A stretch of DNA of 64,000 nucleotides, from assembly GCA_964017195.1 (NCBI GenBank), contig OZ024897.1:5894360-5958359 (forward strand), written 5' to 3'. Position numbers and translations under genes: made by a program. Source of the DNA: Siderastrea radians (taxonomy: Eukaryota > Cnidaria > Anthozoa > Scleractinia > Rhizangiidae). The notes below the pieces were generated by a model. It was not told the DNA's origin and ran no database searches. It saw only the letters and a list, made by a program, of their open reading frames with translations. Within the stretch, counting starts at the first letter, position 1; each line of letters opens with the position of its first letter. Of this stretch, positions 52,060 to 64,000 are shown piece by piece.

Positions 52060-52190
52060 GGAAGGTACGTTTTTTCTTGGGGGGGGGGAAAGGCTGGGGC
52101 CTCAGAGGGGAGGGTCATCAGTGAAAGTGAGCACCAAAAGGGAAGGGCCATACCTCATGTGAGCTATTCAAGGGAGGGTCACACATCTTT
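52060..52190 (+). repeat. Inverted arm (partner at 55200-55378)
   Basis: GGGAAGGTACGTTTTTTCTT followed by a poly-G run and GCTGGGG matches the complement of 55335-55378 (GTACATTTTTTCTTGG...). Arms enclose the 52474-54863 element. Confidence 0.55.
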
Positions 52191-52473
52191 TCCGGAATTT
52201 TTTAATGAGAATTTTTGTGATGTTGCTTTCCATTTTTCTTACAGATTAAGTTTTTCTTTTCACCTACTTTGATTTAATTTGGTGTTTTATTATAGGTACT
52301 AGGTTGCATTTGTACATGTATATTATGCCATGGCACATAGTTTTTCTCCGAGGACTCGTGTCCTTTGGCGTCCGTATGGAGAAGTGCTTGACTCAGGTAT
52401 CGTTTCTTCAGCTTCTTGCTGTTGGCTATCCGCTGCCTGATCTCCGGAGTCGTTTAGTTCTGAAGAGTTACTA

Positions 52474-54863
52474 CAGTACCGCTCGAAAGTATTGGTGCAT
52501 TTTCCGCGATACTGCCGCGGAGGAATCGCAGTTTGTATCTCCGGTTTGACCTCGGGAAAACTTCGTCTAACTTCTTTGAAAACTCCGGTTTTACCTCTGT
52601 TTTTTGTGGTCAAAAATACCGCGGTAAAGAATAGGACGTGGTGGTGTTTGAATAGCCTTTTGTTTCCTTTGTTTCAAAGATTAATTAACTTCAATAGGCG
52701 AGACGTCGCGCGCCGATGATTTTATGATGTGATAGATTTCGCATGATTATTGCTTTTACCGTGATTCACAAACCGTGACTTCTGAGCACTTTTGCTGAAC
52801 GCTTTCGTTAGTCGAAGAAAGAAATGGAAACTCGTGCCATTTGCAAGAGCTAGAAGAAATAAAACGGATATCACAGAGATAGAATTGTTGCATACCGCGT
52901 TACATACTATCTGACGTTCATTGAAAAGGTCAGATTTCACCCGTTATGCAAATTTGATGCGCTTTTGAACTGAAACTAACTCCGGGCTATATATCGCTAT
53001 TTCTTACAAATTCTTTTACAGTTGGCATTATCTTAAGTTTGAGTTTCAACATGAGTTTCATTTACTAATTCAATTATCATCGAAGGATTAAGTGCGCAAA
53101 AGATCTAGAAAGGTTCGATTTGTTCCCACATCGCTCGCACAATTTATTTTGAGACTCACAGTATGCAAATTCAAATTCAGTGCAATGCTCTGTGAACTAA
53201 AAATAATCTCAGGAAAAAACTTGCTATTTTACTCTAATCCTCTTTCCAACATCATAACTTTCGCTTTTTAGTTCAAGTTACATTCAGCAGTTTCGCTTTT
53301 GACGGCATGTTTGAGTATTTGAGTATGGCGAAGGCATATTTCAATTCCGAAAATTTTAGCTTACGTCGCATTCGGCACGCAAATTATTCACGCAACGCTT
53401 GGCAACACATAGTGGCTGTGTTTTCACGAGCACGATTGTCTCGCTTAACATTCCTGAAGGTGTTTTGTTTACTGACTTCGTTAAGCGACTTAAAAATGAT
53501 TGGTGTTTTCACGAGTAAGATTGTATTTCATTAAGTAATTTGAGGAGAGCACGCGCGCGAATCAATTAGTTTGAATAATGGCGGGAGATGCGGACGAAGC
53601 TCACATGTGCGTCCTTCATTTTTTTATTACTGTATTTATGCGCTTGGGTTTCATCCGACGAAGGAACCGATTTCAGCAAAGGCTAAGGTTGCTCACAATC
53701 AGAGGCAGGAGAAGAAGAACGGAGGCGTATTTTTTGCATTCGCAAAGGAAGATCTGCCGCAGAAGAAAAGTCGCATGGGTTCTAGAAAGGCCACAATTCT
53801 GGTTCGAACATATGCTTCTAAACCAATACGCAGGGTCATTAACAGATCTAGAAGGGTCATTGAACGGAACATTATTCATCTTCGCAGAAAAAAAACTACG
53901 CCGTGGTCACAGACGTTTAGCGAGACGCATAAAAATAGAACCGGCGTGTTATATTTCCGATTTCAAGTGCGATTTGACAGCTTTGTCAGATGAGCTGACC
54001 ACAAGTTGCTTCTCATTGGAGGAAATTGATTGCTGACTCACTTAAGCTACCTGGGTCGGTGGCTTAAATTTAATGAGAATTGCATTGAAGTTTGCCGACT
54101 CGCTTAACTTTAAGCGAGTCGGAAAAGCAAGTGTTTTTACGAGATTTCCAGTTGTCACTCGTTAAGCAACCTGAAAAATTGCTCGTGAAAACACGGCCAG
54201 TCATGTGTTTGCCGACTAAAACTGTTTTTTTTTTTAAAATAAAGAACATGTTTTACTTTACTATTGAACGTGCCAGCTTCTGTTCGTTCGCTCGAAGTTT
54301 GCTTGCGGCTGCCCGACAATCCATTCTATTGTGATTGTGCATGATTGTGGCGTCTTGCAAAGTCTGAAACGAGAACCTGTTGTGTTGTATCGCATGGACT
54401 ACCGGCTTGCTCGAAAAACATTTAAATACATCGTCTTGCTCATAGCTCTCCTTAAACGATCTAATACCAATAAAAACACGATCTTTAAAGTTCTTTATTT
54501 ATAATTGCACTCGGTGATAAAAACACCTGCAATGCCAAGCCGGTGTGACAGTACACGATCGAGTCTGAAATCGGTTTTATCACGAAGCGTAATCTTGTGA
54601 AATTATACTGCTAACCTTTTGTCTATTTGCTCCTTTGAGAATATTAGTGATATAAAGTATAAACAATGCCAAAACAATAGAAATTAGCCCCTATTGTTTG
54701 GTTACCGAGGCATTGCCGCGTCAAGTCAGCCGCGGTGTTCGGTCGCTTTCGTCCTTACCGAGGTTGCGGTTTTCGCCCCACCGCGGCAAATTCGAGGAAA
54801 ACAAAATGGCGGCGGATGAGGTTTCGCCGCGTGCTTATGCACCAATACTTTCGAGCGGTACTG
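52474..54863. mobile_element. Tc1/mariner-type non-autonomous element, 2.39 kb, with nested insert
   Basis: The ends CAGTACCGCTCGAAAGTATT at 52474 and inverted at 54844-54863 are perfect over at least 25 bp and flanked by TA on both sides. CAGT ends with TA duplication fit the Tc1/mariner/pogo superfamily. No own transposase frame is visible. A Harbinger-derived insert lies at about 53411-54202. Confidence 0.8.
53411..54202 (+). mobile_element. PIF/Harbinger-derived fragment
   Basis: Imperfect inverted ends (GTGTTTTCACGAGCACGATT at about 53419 and complement of GCTCGTGAAAACAC near 54180). The + ORF 53578-54036 contains RRRK-x-AWVLERPQFWFEHML, the wording of the N-terminal region of Harbinger transposases, then drifts out of recognisable sequence. 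No DDE core, so it is a truncated remnant. Confidence 0.5.
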
Positions 54864-55199
54864 TAGTTGATTCAACAATGCGCTCTACCCTGTCAGAAAT
54901 GTAGGAAATATTTGTTTTTGAGAGGCAGATTTCGCATGCTAAACAAATAAACCTTTCTGTTAAAATAACCAACAGCAATGCCGGCTAGTCGGAGAAGGAA
55001 GCGCGTGTATTTTCCCTTAGATATTTTATGTTCAAAACTTTTATAATACTCAAATACTTCCATATTCAAACTTCAGCTATAAAACGTAAATATCCCACAC
55101 TGATTGTTCGCATTTTCTTTGTTTCAGCATGCACACATTCAATATCGAGATATATTCATATTCAAACGCTTTGCGTTCACAAGGGAAACGTTCTGAGGT

Positions 55200-55378
55200 T
55201 TCTACAGCATGGAACATACCATGTAGTAGTGAGGGGAGGGTCGCACTTTTGACAGTCACCTAAAGGTGGGGGTCAGGAGTGTTTTCATTAAAATGCAAGG
55301 GAGGGCCAACACTGTTTTGGGAAAAATATTCCAAAATTCCCCAGCCCTCCCCCCCCCCAAGAAAAAATGTACCTTCCC
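55200..55378 (-). repeat. Inverted arm (partner at 52060-52190)
   Basis: Contains CCCCCAAGAAAAAATGTACC, the complement of the left arm. Confidence 0.55.
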
Positions 55379-55667
55379 TAATAACTTAAATGTGTGTACA
55401 CTGAGAATGTCATTCAGTATTTGGATAAGATTTTTGACATACTGTAATTTTACAATAATTTGTTCACTTGAATGTATGCTTGTCAAATAAGTGTTATAGA
55501 GTGTAGACTTCAAGCTTCATGCTTCAAGCATTCTTTTATTATTGACAGTACAAATTTAATATGTTATAAAATCCTTATCCAATTCTGTAGAGATCTCATT
55601 AAAGGTTGTAAAAAGATTTGTACACTGGTAGTCCTAAGTTCCTTAAAGACTACATGTACTGTAGTTT

Positions 55668-55930
55668 TCGATGGAATTCCATGGATACTTTTCCATGGAC
55701 TTTGAAGTCCCAATACCAGACAGAATTCCATGGAGTTGAGGTTTTATGGAATTCCATGTCCCAATACCAGACAGAATTCCATGGAATTTAGTTTCTGTGG
55801 AACTCCATAGAATTCCATGGAAATGTTTTCATGCAATTCCATGGAATTCCATGTCCCAATACCAGACAGAATTCCATGGAAAATTTTCCACCGAATTCCA
55901 CAGAGTTCCATGGAATTCCATGGGTTATTT
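55668..55930. repeat. CCATGGAATTCC-type repeat cluster, second copy
   Basis: Dense GAATTCCATGGA words with a recurring spacer TCCCAATACCAGACAG (four times). Inverted relative to 48026-48215. The open frames here are artefacts. Confidence 0.75.
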
Positions 55931-56456
55931 TATTGTTCACTCTTGTATTTTAAGGGGTGGGTGAAATTCATGTTTGCATTGGAGATAAAAACAGGTGCAC
56001 TTTATTGATTCGAATTAAACAATAAATTATATAAAAAGTGTTGGGAAATGCTGCTTAATGACTTTGTTTTAACTGTTTTAAAATGTTGTTACCTCCACTT
56101 AATCTTGGCTCTGTTTGTGAACACTTCAGTTAATGATAATTATTATTATTGTTAGTTTGACCATGGCTCATGAATACAACCAAAATTTGATGGTCCTGTG
56201 GCGAGTTGGATTGCAGTGTGACTAAGAAAGCCACAAACAGTAAGAATTATTTCTGGAATAACCACTGTGTCGCAACCAATAAGACAAACGATAAAACTAC
56301 ATGAAAAATGTTATGGTGTGTGGTTTATTCATCTCAAATCTGATTGGTTTTCTTTCCCAACACAGCAAAACTTCCAGAAATAATTTTAGTGTTCATGGTT
56401 TTCTTAGTTGCACTGTAACAAGGTTCCAAGTGCCATATTTTCAATCTGTATTTCAG

Positions 56457-58961
56457 AAAGCTCAACCAGAGATTGTTACATTTCTTGGATATGAAAGTGA
56501 CAATGCACTGTACTCTATTCCAGGCAAGCAAAGCATTTTAACATTGTGTTGTTCCAAAGAATATCCATACCTCCCCCATGGATGTTTTTTTGTTTTGAAG
56601 CCCCCCCCCCACTACCCCACCCCTCTGGAAATTCCAGTTTAGCTTCATATTTTCCTTTAAAAATATTGGCTTTTGGCCCCCCCAACTCCTTTGGAATTTC
56701 CAGTGACCATCTGTGGGGTGGGTATGGATATTTTCTGGAACCACACATTATTCCTTATACATTCCTTATACATGTAAACTTATAATCAGGAAGCTGTCCA
56801 TTATGTTATACCCTCAGAATGATCTCTTGTTTTTCTTGTTGTTGTCTTGCTAATGATCATCCAGGTAAGTGTAGTCCTGAGAAGGATTGTTTGAGGACTA
56901 CACTCACCTGCATGATCAAACCTCACCAACTTATGATACCAGTAATTATGGCTCCTGGGTTCAAACCATTTACAGTGTCAGTCTTGTTTATCATCTGTGA
57001 GATAATGTCGAGTCTATTGTAAACAGTTTGTTGTAAAATAGGGTTTGCACTGGCCTTAGGATTCCTAGAAATTTAAAATTTCTTGCAAGAATCTTGGAAA
57101 ACTCCCGCAAAATTGTTTTTTCTTAGTACTCCCGGAAAACCTTGTTAGTTGGAAGGGAGGATGTATACAATGACAGTAATAATTTGTGCAACAAAAAATA
57201 CATTTTTGTGGTGGTCAAGTCCTGAATGACTTAGGTTTAGGGCCGTTGAAACTCCTTCAAGTTAAACCCTGAATTTAATTTGTCACTTTAGGGCAAATGG
57301 TGGCTGTGCTATTGAAATAAAAAGGGGTTGCAACTCCCATTTTGAACAAGCATTTTGGAAAACAAGTGCACTCATACTCTCTTTTCACAGTATTTGTGAC
57401 AAAGGTTACAGCCTTTATCGTGGTTATTGTTTATAGGGGGTGGGAAGTATAAACAGTGACATGTAATTCAATTATTTTTGGTCCGTGTTAGCTCATATTT
57501 ATAGACTATATCAATTTTGTTTTAGGTCTGGATTACATTTCTCAAGAAGACCTTCTTCCTTACATGATTTCAGATGCATTTTCTCGTCCAATCCACCACG
57601 AACTCTTTGACAGATTCCTGTATCCCGAGCCAGGGAGAGGTATAAAAATTCATGTTAAATTTATAGTTTCTTTGTTTTGAAACAGTTTGGAATAACAAGC
57701 GTGTATTTATAAAGTCATTAGTGACCCCAAGATGAACTAATTGAGTAGTCAATATCAGTTACTAATCATGGCAATCTGAGATTAATAATCCATCAATAAT
57801 TATTACATTGATGAATAAGAAGTTTGTTACCTGATGATTACTCATCCATTACTCAGTGATGTCATTTGGTATTGATGTGCCATTTTTTTCACATACCTGC
57901 CAACCGTCCTGACTTAATCAGAATTGTCCTGAGTTTTGAGTTTCAAAACCTAAAAAAATCGGGAAAAAAAAGACATTTTCTTTTATAAAATTTTGGAACT
58001 GGGTTGCTATTTAAAGATTGGTCTTGACTCTTCTAAATCCCATTGTTTTGTGCAATACATGTATTTCTTGAGACCATTAAACAACACCTGAGAATTCTAA
58101 TGCTAAAACAGAACAGTACAGGCAATGTTTTTTAATGGAAAAAGTTTTAATTTCTAATGGAAAAACCCTGGCGTATCCTGGGGGGGGGGGGGGGTGATCC
58201 CTATTTCTGATTTCATTAGGCTGGCAGTTATGTTTTCATCGATTAATTCTGCTTGACATTATGAGAGATTGTGCTGTTAGAATATCCAAAGTTATTCCCT
58301 GCACAGACAATCCTTGCCCTCCTCAAATTTTCCTTTTTCTGGAATGTCTGCTCAGCATAGCAATCACTTCTGTTCTGATCTGCTAATTGGTACCAAAGAC
58401 ACCCTCCAACAGGTGTGAACACAGGTCATGAGAAATTGGGAAGGAAAAGGATTATTTTCAGAGCAGGCATTTCTTGTTAAAACACGAGATAGAAGGCGCT
58501 TTTTTAAATGACTGGGAGAATGCTACTTAACAGTAGATTTAGCATTGATAATCAACAATTTGTATGGCAGCTGACATCACACACTGATTTGCTGTGGCAT
58601 TTAGCAGGATGATTTATACCCTCTTTGAGACAGTATAACTTTGCAAGGTCTGCTAGGTTTGCAAGGTCTGGAAATGAAGTACATGTAGCAGGCCCTTCTT
58701 TTGAAAAAAAAAGTTTGCATCTTTGACTAAGTGTATGCAAAACAAAGTGTTTTCGTAGTATTTTCAGACTTTTTTAGCTGTAACCAGTCAAACTTACTTT
58801 GTTTCTTTACATCTTCCTATTATAGTACCACCGTTTGCCCTCCGGAAGCACTCCAGTCATGGCAGAAAAAGAACCACAAATGGCTTGAATTAACAGATGT
58901 ACACAGAGAAACAACTTCTAACATAAGGATCACTGTTATGCCATTCTACATGGGAACAAAG
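56457..58961 (+). CDS. POLDIP2: Polymerase delta-interacting protein 2, three internal exons, one frameshift
   Basis: Exon 56457-56523 (VTFLGYESDNALYSIPG) ends at a GC donor (GCAAGC). Exon 57526-57639 codes for LDYISQEDLLPYM..IHHELFDRFL. Exon 58826-58961 codes for WQKKNHKWLELTDVHRETTS and IRITVMPFYMGTK before GTACGT, at the start of the ApaG-like domain. These words follow the vertebrate POLDIP2 order. The third exon opens in frame as VPPFA but needs one extra base in the CCC run at 58838-58840 to reach the conserved frame. 5' and 3' exons were not found in the window. The protein is known to bind DNA polymerase delta p50 and PCNA and to act in mitochondria and nucleus. Confidence 0.8.
56549..56745. 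repeat. Fold-back MITE in a POLDIP2 intron
   Basis: GTTCCAAAGAATATCCATAC is inverted as GTATGGATATTTTCTGGAAC at the right, with CCCC-rich inner sequence. Confidence 0.7.
56858..56918. repeat. Palindromic GTAGTCCTGAGAAGGA-type repeat
   Basis: ATCATCCAGGTAAGTGTAGTC faces AGGACTACACTCACCTG inverted. Related wording occurs in the arms at 37030 and 38900. Confidence 0.55.
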
Positions 58962-59698
58962 GTACGTGTACAGGTGTCGGGGTGTTAGTATACTTGTTCT
59001 TCGGATGTTATGATCGGTATGGTTATTTATGAGTTAGTGAATAAACGAAGCTCGAGGATGAAAGCAACGTGAGTGACCCAACATCATTATACAAATTCTC
59101 CTTACTGGTCTTCATTGCTTTATTGATCACCAATTGGAAGAACCTGTTTAAACATCAAGACAGTTCATCTTTGGGGATCATTTGCTAAATTCTCATGACC
59201 TGTATGTGTTATAGTACACTGGTATGATGAGGAGAAATTTGATGCTGATCACTATTGGGGCTAATAAAGGGTTAAAACGAGCAAACAACAGCAGCGAATG
59301 AACCAACCAGACAGCTTCGTTCTACTGTACTTTAATGAAAGTGTGAATTGCAGTAAAATATGTTGAATTCAATTCCAAACTAAACTCACAAAAATAATTT
59401 CCTCATCAAGATTAAATGCCCTCTCTGAATAAGCACCTCCTCAAAGGTTCAAAGTTTGTACTAAATGCTTTGAGCATTCATTCGTCAGACAAGTAATGGG
59501 GTAGTTTTCTTTTGCGTTATCAGAACACTCTTCCGTCACAGGACTACTGGGTATGTATCCATTCTATTTCCAATGATATTCAACACTGATCAACACTGAA
59601 TTTCTTATAGTATGATAGAGAGCTCCTCTGCCGACTGAAGGCCAGCTAGAGTGAAGCACTGTGGTTATGAAATCAGGAAATCTGTGCCTTTCATTCTA

Positions 59699-59724
59699 TA
59701 ATAATAATAATAATAATGATAATA

Positions 59725-59793
<69 letters not shown>

Positions 59794-59796
59794 TTA
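59699..59796. repeat. (AAT)n microsatellite
   Basis: AAT/GAT trinucleotide run just before duplication copy B. Confidence 0.95.
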
Positions 59797-59826
59797 ATAT
59801 TTTAGCAGGGAGCCCACTTCACTAAT

Positions 59827-62800
59827 AGGGAACGTTGACACACAAATAGTAACATTGTTATTGTAATGTGACATGCTAAAGTTTGTTTACCTTGCGTGAC
59901 GTTATCCTGACGTCACGATTGTATGACGACATGATCGGAGCCTGACGTTTAAGGCAACCGCTAAAAGAAAACCGGAAGTTTACGAAGACTGTGTAGACCG
60001 AGACAAAACCGGATGACTATGGCACGTGACCAAAAAAAACAGTCCGATTTATTCACCGGCGGTCGCCTATGGTGACGGCTCTGTTAATTTAAATGGGGAT
60101 CAGCGGGCTCGATTTTGCAGTAGCGCTCACAAAGTTCACAGCGTAATTTTCATCCAATTTAATATCCGAGCGAGGACTGGCACAAGTTTCAAAATGGGAT
60201 CCATGGAGTGCCACGCACATTGGAATGAAGCAAATGAAATGTATTTCATCACTATCCTGACGCAAATTAAGTAAAAACTATCAGGATTTGCTGCCGCGTT
60301 TGTGTTTAAGTCAAAGTTTGGTTGTCCACGCGAATTGTCAGTTACTCGCTGAGATTTGTTTGTGTGGCAGACATTAATTTCGCCACAATCTGGATTACAG
60401 CAGGTAATATAGAGGAAGGATCCTAGTCCTGAGGGCGTTTTATCCGTAATACTTGACAATTTCAGAGGCTCAGCACACGTATTACATCCACTATCGAGAG
60501 ATTTAGGGAGCTGGTAAAGCACAACAACTCGCCTGCCACTCATTTTTTTTATACGTTACCAAAACCCAACTCATCCTTTTTCTGCAATTTATTTCTTAGA
60601 TAGAGCGAAATCGCCCTTTTCTATCGTGGGAAAGGCAGGCTTTTTTCACAAAAAGTGCCATCTTTGATGTCGCAATGTTATGCGCAGTGCAAAACCAGGG
60701 AATCACCTCAATGACCTCCCGAAATTAGAGATAGAAAAAGCTTGCAAAATCTGACCGGCAGTAACCCTTAATCTCGTTACCTTCGGAATTTGAAGCTAAA
60801 TTTGTACAAAGCATCAAATCCGATAACAACAGCTCCTTCAATGAATAATGCAGAATGATTATCGCGCATAAGAACATCGGGATTGGACAGCAGTCACTTG
60901 ATTGACATGTGTTCGATTGTCTCCACCAATCACCGCCTTTTCTTTAAGAAGCGCGCGCTATGATTTAACAATGGTTCAACTGCGTTGCTAACACAAACAA
61001 ACACAAGTTCGCACTTTCGTAGTCAGTGACTTGCCTTCCAAATAGTCTGCAAAAAATTGCTTAAGTGTTTTCACCATGGGGTTAGCCTTCAGCCGAAAGC
61101 GAGCGCGAAAGACCTTTTACACGAAAAAACAGGTAAGCAGGGTTTGGAAATGTTTGATTATTTTTCAAAACTATGTACGTAGAAAATTCTCGCGTTTTGC
61201 CCCATTTCTTTTTCAAGTTGAAATTTTCGCGCGTGAAATGTAACTGAAAAATCTACGGATTTCGTTTTGCAAAGCCTTAAAGACATGTCAGACAAAACGT
61301 TCTTAGCCTTCGCGAGGTGTCACGAAACCTGAGGAGTCATTTTGCGTACGCGTTAGTTAAGTAAGTGCAATTTGTATGCAAAAAAAATTCTGGATTTATT
61401 TTACTTATTTTATTTTAAAGCGCGCAAGTAAGTATGGGGTAATGATGACGTAATTAAAGGGCGTCTGCAAGGGATTACGGGTATCCAAGTATCTTACTAA
61501 AATATTGTCTTTTCACAGACACTCTTTTTTTCATTATATCGTCAAGTACGAGCAAACAAACCGCGTGCGCAATCTCGTACCCAGTGTCCTCTGGCCATTT
61601 GGTCAGCGGGCGGTCGCCAGGAGAGACTCTCCTGGCTGTTTCGTCAGCTGACGATTGCCAGGCGAGACTCTCCTGGCGACCACCCGCTGACCAAAAAGCC
61701 AGGGGACTCTGAGTACGAGAATACGCGCGCGCATCCACCACGCGAAATTCGCTGACCTTTCACTCGCGCGGGCTCCAAGGACGAGTGCTTGCTGACGCTC
61801 GCGCACTCGCAGTACATGTTATTCAACGGCTGGGAACAGACTTTTAAAAACTCTTGATGGCTTCCTTTTTAGATATGCACTAGTCTTTCAAGAAAAATCA
61901 CAAAAATGAAAAGTTTTTACATGTTTCTAAACAAACTTGAACTTGAAGTAATCAGGATTTACAAGTTTTCATCTCTGTACGATTATTTTTTATGTTAATG
62001 GTGCGCGTGTGTTGTGTATGATTCTTTTTCAACACGTTCGAATTACATAAGATGCATCATAGATTGCAGACTATCGTTTGTTTATAGTACAACGCTAAGT
62101 TTTGGCGTGCTCCCATTGATCGATAGCGAACACGTGATACGATAGTGTCTCTCCTCAGCGGGCGCCTATCAGCATATAGAGCCCGTTTTTGGCAATTTTT
62201 GCACAAAATTTAGCATTGGACGATTAAAACAGTGGAGTCCTTCTGTTTCAGGCCCAGTGTGTGATAGATTCGTGATGTTCAAACTTCATATAAGCCCTCG
62301 AACTACGTTATGGGGATAATATTTGTTGTGAACATCAAATTTCCTCGGGCAACCTATCACACGATAGTACCTTCGACAGAAGAACTCTATTGTTCAATTA
62401 GAAATGGTCTACTTATAGACTCTACACAGTCGTCCTATTTTCCTCAGATCTTAAGGGGGCGTGAAAAGGTATAAATGATGCAAATCATGGCAAAAAACGG
62501 AAGAAAGAAAGAGACTAGGGAGACTGCTAGAAATACTGCTTCTCCGACAATCTCCGCTCGTCACTTGCACATCGGTCTTCTCGGGCTAAAATAACTGCTT
62601 CCATTTGTTTCATGTATTTGTTTCGAGTTCTGATTGCTTCTGTTGTAACGGACCAGAGTACTACACTCAATTAAGAGCCCCTCTAGCTATTCCAAAACCT
62701 GACTTGAATGTCTTGAAATAATTACACTCTCTTTAAGATTTCTTGACAGGTATAAGTAGGCGACGGTCTTAAAAACAATGATATGTGTTTTTTGTGATTT

Positions 62801-64000
62801 GTGTTTTTTTCTTTTCCCTATAGTTCAGTTCAAGAGGGATATTATCAAAACTGGTGACATCTCCGGCGTATCACCAAATCAAACGCCACCCACATTTCGA
62901 AAACCAGGAGGGAAAGATGACAAAGCTATATGAAAATCTGCCCCAGTTCTCAATTCTGTCATTCATGGCTGGAGAGAAACTCTCATCTACAGGTAAAGCT
63001 AATAACATTGGGTATTCATAAGAGTCATGTCTTTTGTTAGTTTTGAAAGTAAAGACAACGTACTGTTATCTTTATCACTCCAAGAACACCTAAGAACTTA
63101 CCAGTAACGTACAAAAGTACCCCTCCTCCTCCCCCCCAAAAAAGAAGTTGCAATGTTGTTCAGTGTTGACGGTTGTTCGTACGTTCTAGAACGTGTCTCG
63201 GAAAGCCGTCGTCTTCCGTTTCATTTCAAGTCGCAGGAAAAATTGCCTTGTGTAACAACGCCTTTAAACTGACAGAATGTTTTTGTATTGCAGCCATTCC
63301 CGCAAAAATTGCATTAGACGTACTAGATGAAGGTAAACCTTTTTTGCTCTCTTTTTTCATTAAGTGAAAGCCTCTAAATTGCAGAAGTATATTTTTCTTT
63401 CATGAATGCAAAAGTAAAACGGACATAATTTTTTCCTATAGAAGTCATTCCTGCAAAGAATACTGTTACCTCTACATCAACGCAGCCACAGTAGAAAAGC
63501 CTCAGGGCTAAAGAATGGGGGGAAAGAGTGAAATGTAGAGAATATAACGAACAATTGCGTTGCAATTTGCAGGAAACTGTTTTTTGAAACGTTGCGAGAT
63601 ACGTTACAGTGTGTAACGCGCATGTATTCTAGATCGTCTCTCAAAAAGCTGTCGTTTACCGTTTCATTCAGATTACAAGTGGCATGAAAAATTGCCTTGT
63701 GTATCAACGCCAACTGACAGGATTTTTTTTTATTGCAGCCATTCCCGAACAAAATGTTGCAGTTGATCAAGGTAAACCATTTTTTCTCTCCTTTTTCAGT
63801 TTAAGTGAAAGCCTCTAAAATTAGAGAAGTATACACTTCTTCCATGAAAGCAAAAGTAAAACGGACGTTATGTTTTCCTAGATGTTGCAGTCATTCCCGC
63901 AGAAGTTCTCCCCAATGATAATTTACCTTCATATAGGGGAATTTTTGCGGGACTGATTTCAAACAAAATTCACCATTACATCTAACTGTCTGAGCTATCT
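59827..64000 (+). repeat. Direct segmental duplication, copy B (continues past window)
   Basis: Same order as 7256-11341: 5' sequence, fold-back (about 61573-61720), exons and the start of the LINE fragment. Differences are substitutions and small indels, for example an extra codon at the exon 2 acceptor. Confidence 0.9.
61076..64000 (+). CDS. Second copy of the unrecognised host gene, 5' exons (partial)
   Basis: Exon 1 61076-61132 (MGLAFSRKRARKTFYTKKQ, one change from copy A), exon 2 62824-62992 (acceptor CCCTATAG, one additional codon, ...QFSILSFMAGEKLSST), mini-exons 63294-63332, from 63442, 63739-63771 and from 63882. All have open frames and conserved splice sites and phases. The LINE fragment begins in the last one. 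Downstream exons lie outside the window. Confidence 0.65.

Larger units (their letters stand above)
52323..54889 (-). pseudogene. Candidate C-terminal host exon split by a transposon
   Basis: On -, 52323-52471 codes for an acidic, Gln/Ser-rich tail (SSELNDSGDQAADSQQQEAE...) ending in TAA at 52323. The same frame is found on the other side of the 52474-54863 element at about 54866-54889 (RVERIVES-like wording after a TTTCTGACAG acceptor) when the TA duplication is allowed for. Coding nature rests on composition and frame continuity only. Confidence 0.35.

Noticed and set aside
52304..52549. 81-codon + ORF
   Set aside because: Crosses the mariner-type TIR at 52474 and has no motif; the minus-strand frame is more gene-like.
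1..64000. CRISPR arrays, bacterial operons, tRNA or rRNA genes
   Set aside because: The tandem arrays seen have no spacer structure, and no cloverleaf or rRNA-like segment was recognised by eye.

Overview
The window looks like nuclear DNA of a cnidarian, most likely an anthozoan such as a stony coral. The reasons are AT-rich sequence, short exons with GT-AG introns, a metazoan POLDIP2 gene, and a mix of Polinton, DIRS-like, LINE and fold-back elements that is common in such genomes. The species assignment is inference. All alignments were made by eye.

Layout. 1-5340 is a decayed DIRS-like tyrosine-recombinase retrotransposon (gag-like, RT, RNase H, recombinase), split by a 1.58-kb MITE. 7256-13948 carries the 5' exons of an unrecognised host gene on +. 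It contains tandemly duplicated exon-intron units coding for 'IP' peptides and a LINE scrap. 14786-33840 is a complete 19,055-bp Polinton/Maverick with 6-bp target duplications (AATTGA), about 0.9-kb terminal inverted repeats and self-folding 74-bp ends. The host gene resumes at 35741 and stops at 36686 in matching splice phase, so the Polinton sits in its intron. 37030-46300 is repeats: a minisatellite inside inverted arms, a pogo-type MITE inflated by 89-bp tandem units, an (AT)n tract and fold-backs. A minus-strand paralogue of the host gene lies near 46871-47711. 48000-56750 is nested transposons. 56457-58961 holds three exons of POLDIP2, one with an apparent 1-base frameshift. 59827-64000 is a direct duplicate of 7256-11341, carrying a second copy of the host gene's 5' end that runs off the window.

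The Polinton encodes a virion programme. It has a hexon-like major capsid protein, a penton-like minor capsid protein, a packaging ATPase, an adenain-like protease and a parvovirus-type phospholipase A2 domain. A fibre-like protein with phage-tail-fibre-style repeats and several small basic or hydrophobic candidate virion proteins are also present. For replication and integration it has a protein-primed DNA polymerase B (broken by one frameshift and one stop) and an RVE integrase with a chromodomain. Several small zinc-finger proteins and a VLTF3-like transcription factor complete the set.

The least explained signals are in how the Polinton is organised. Two promoter classes separate the genes: an AACTACTTAA-type motif 22-32 nt before replication-side genes, and TCTAA(A/C) 9-12 nt before the ATG of virion-type genes. 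Adenovirus-protease-like [ILM]-x-G-x-G sites occur in five candidate virion proteins but not in the capsid shell, polymerase, integrase or ATPase. PPxY motifs occur in two candidate virion proteins, and the TIRs are packed with perfect short hairpins.
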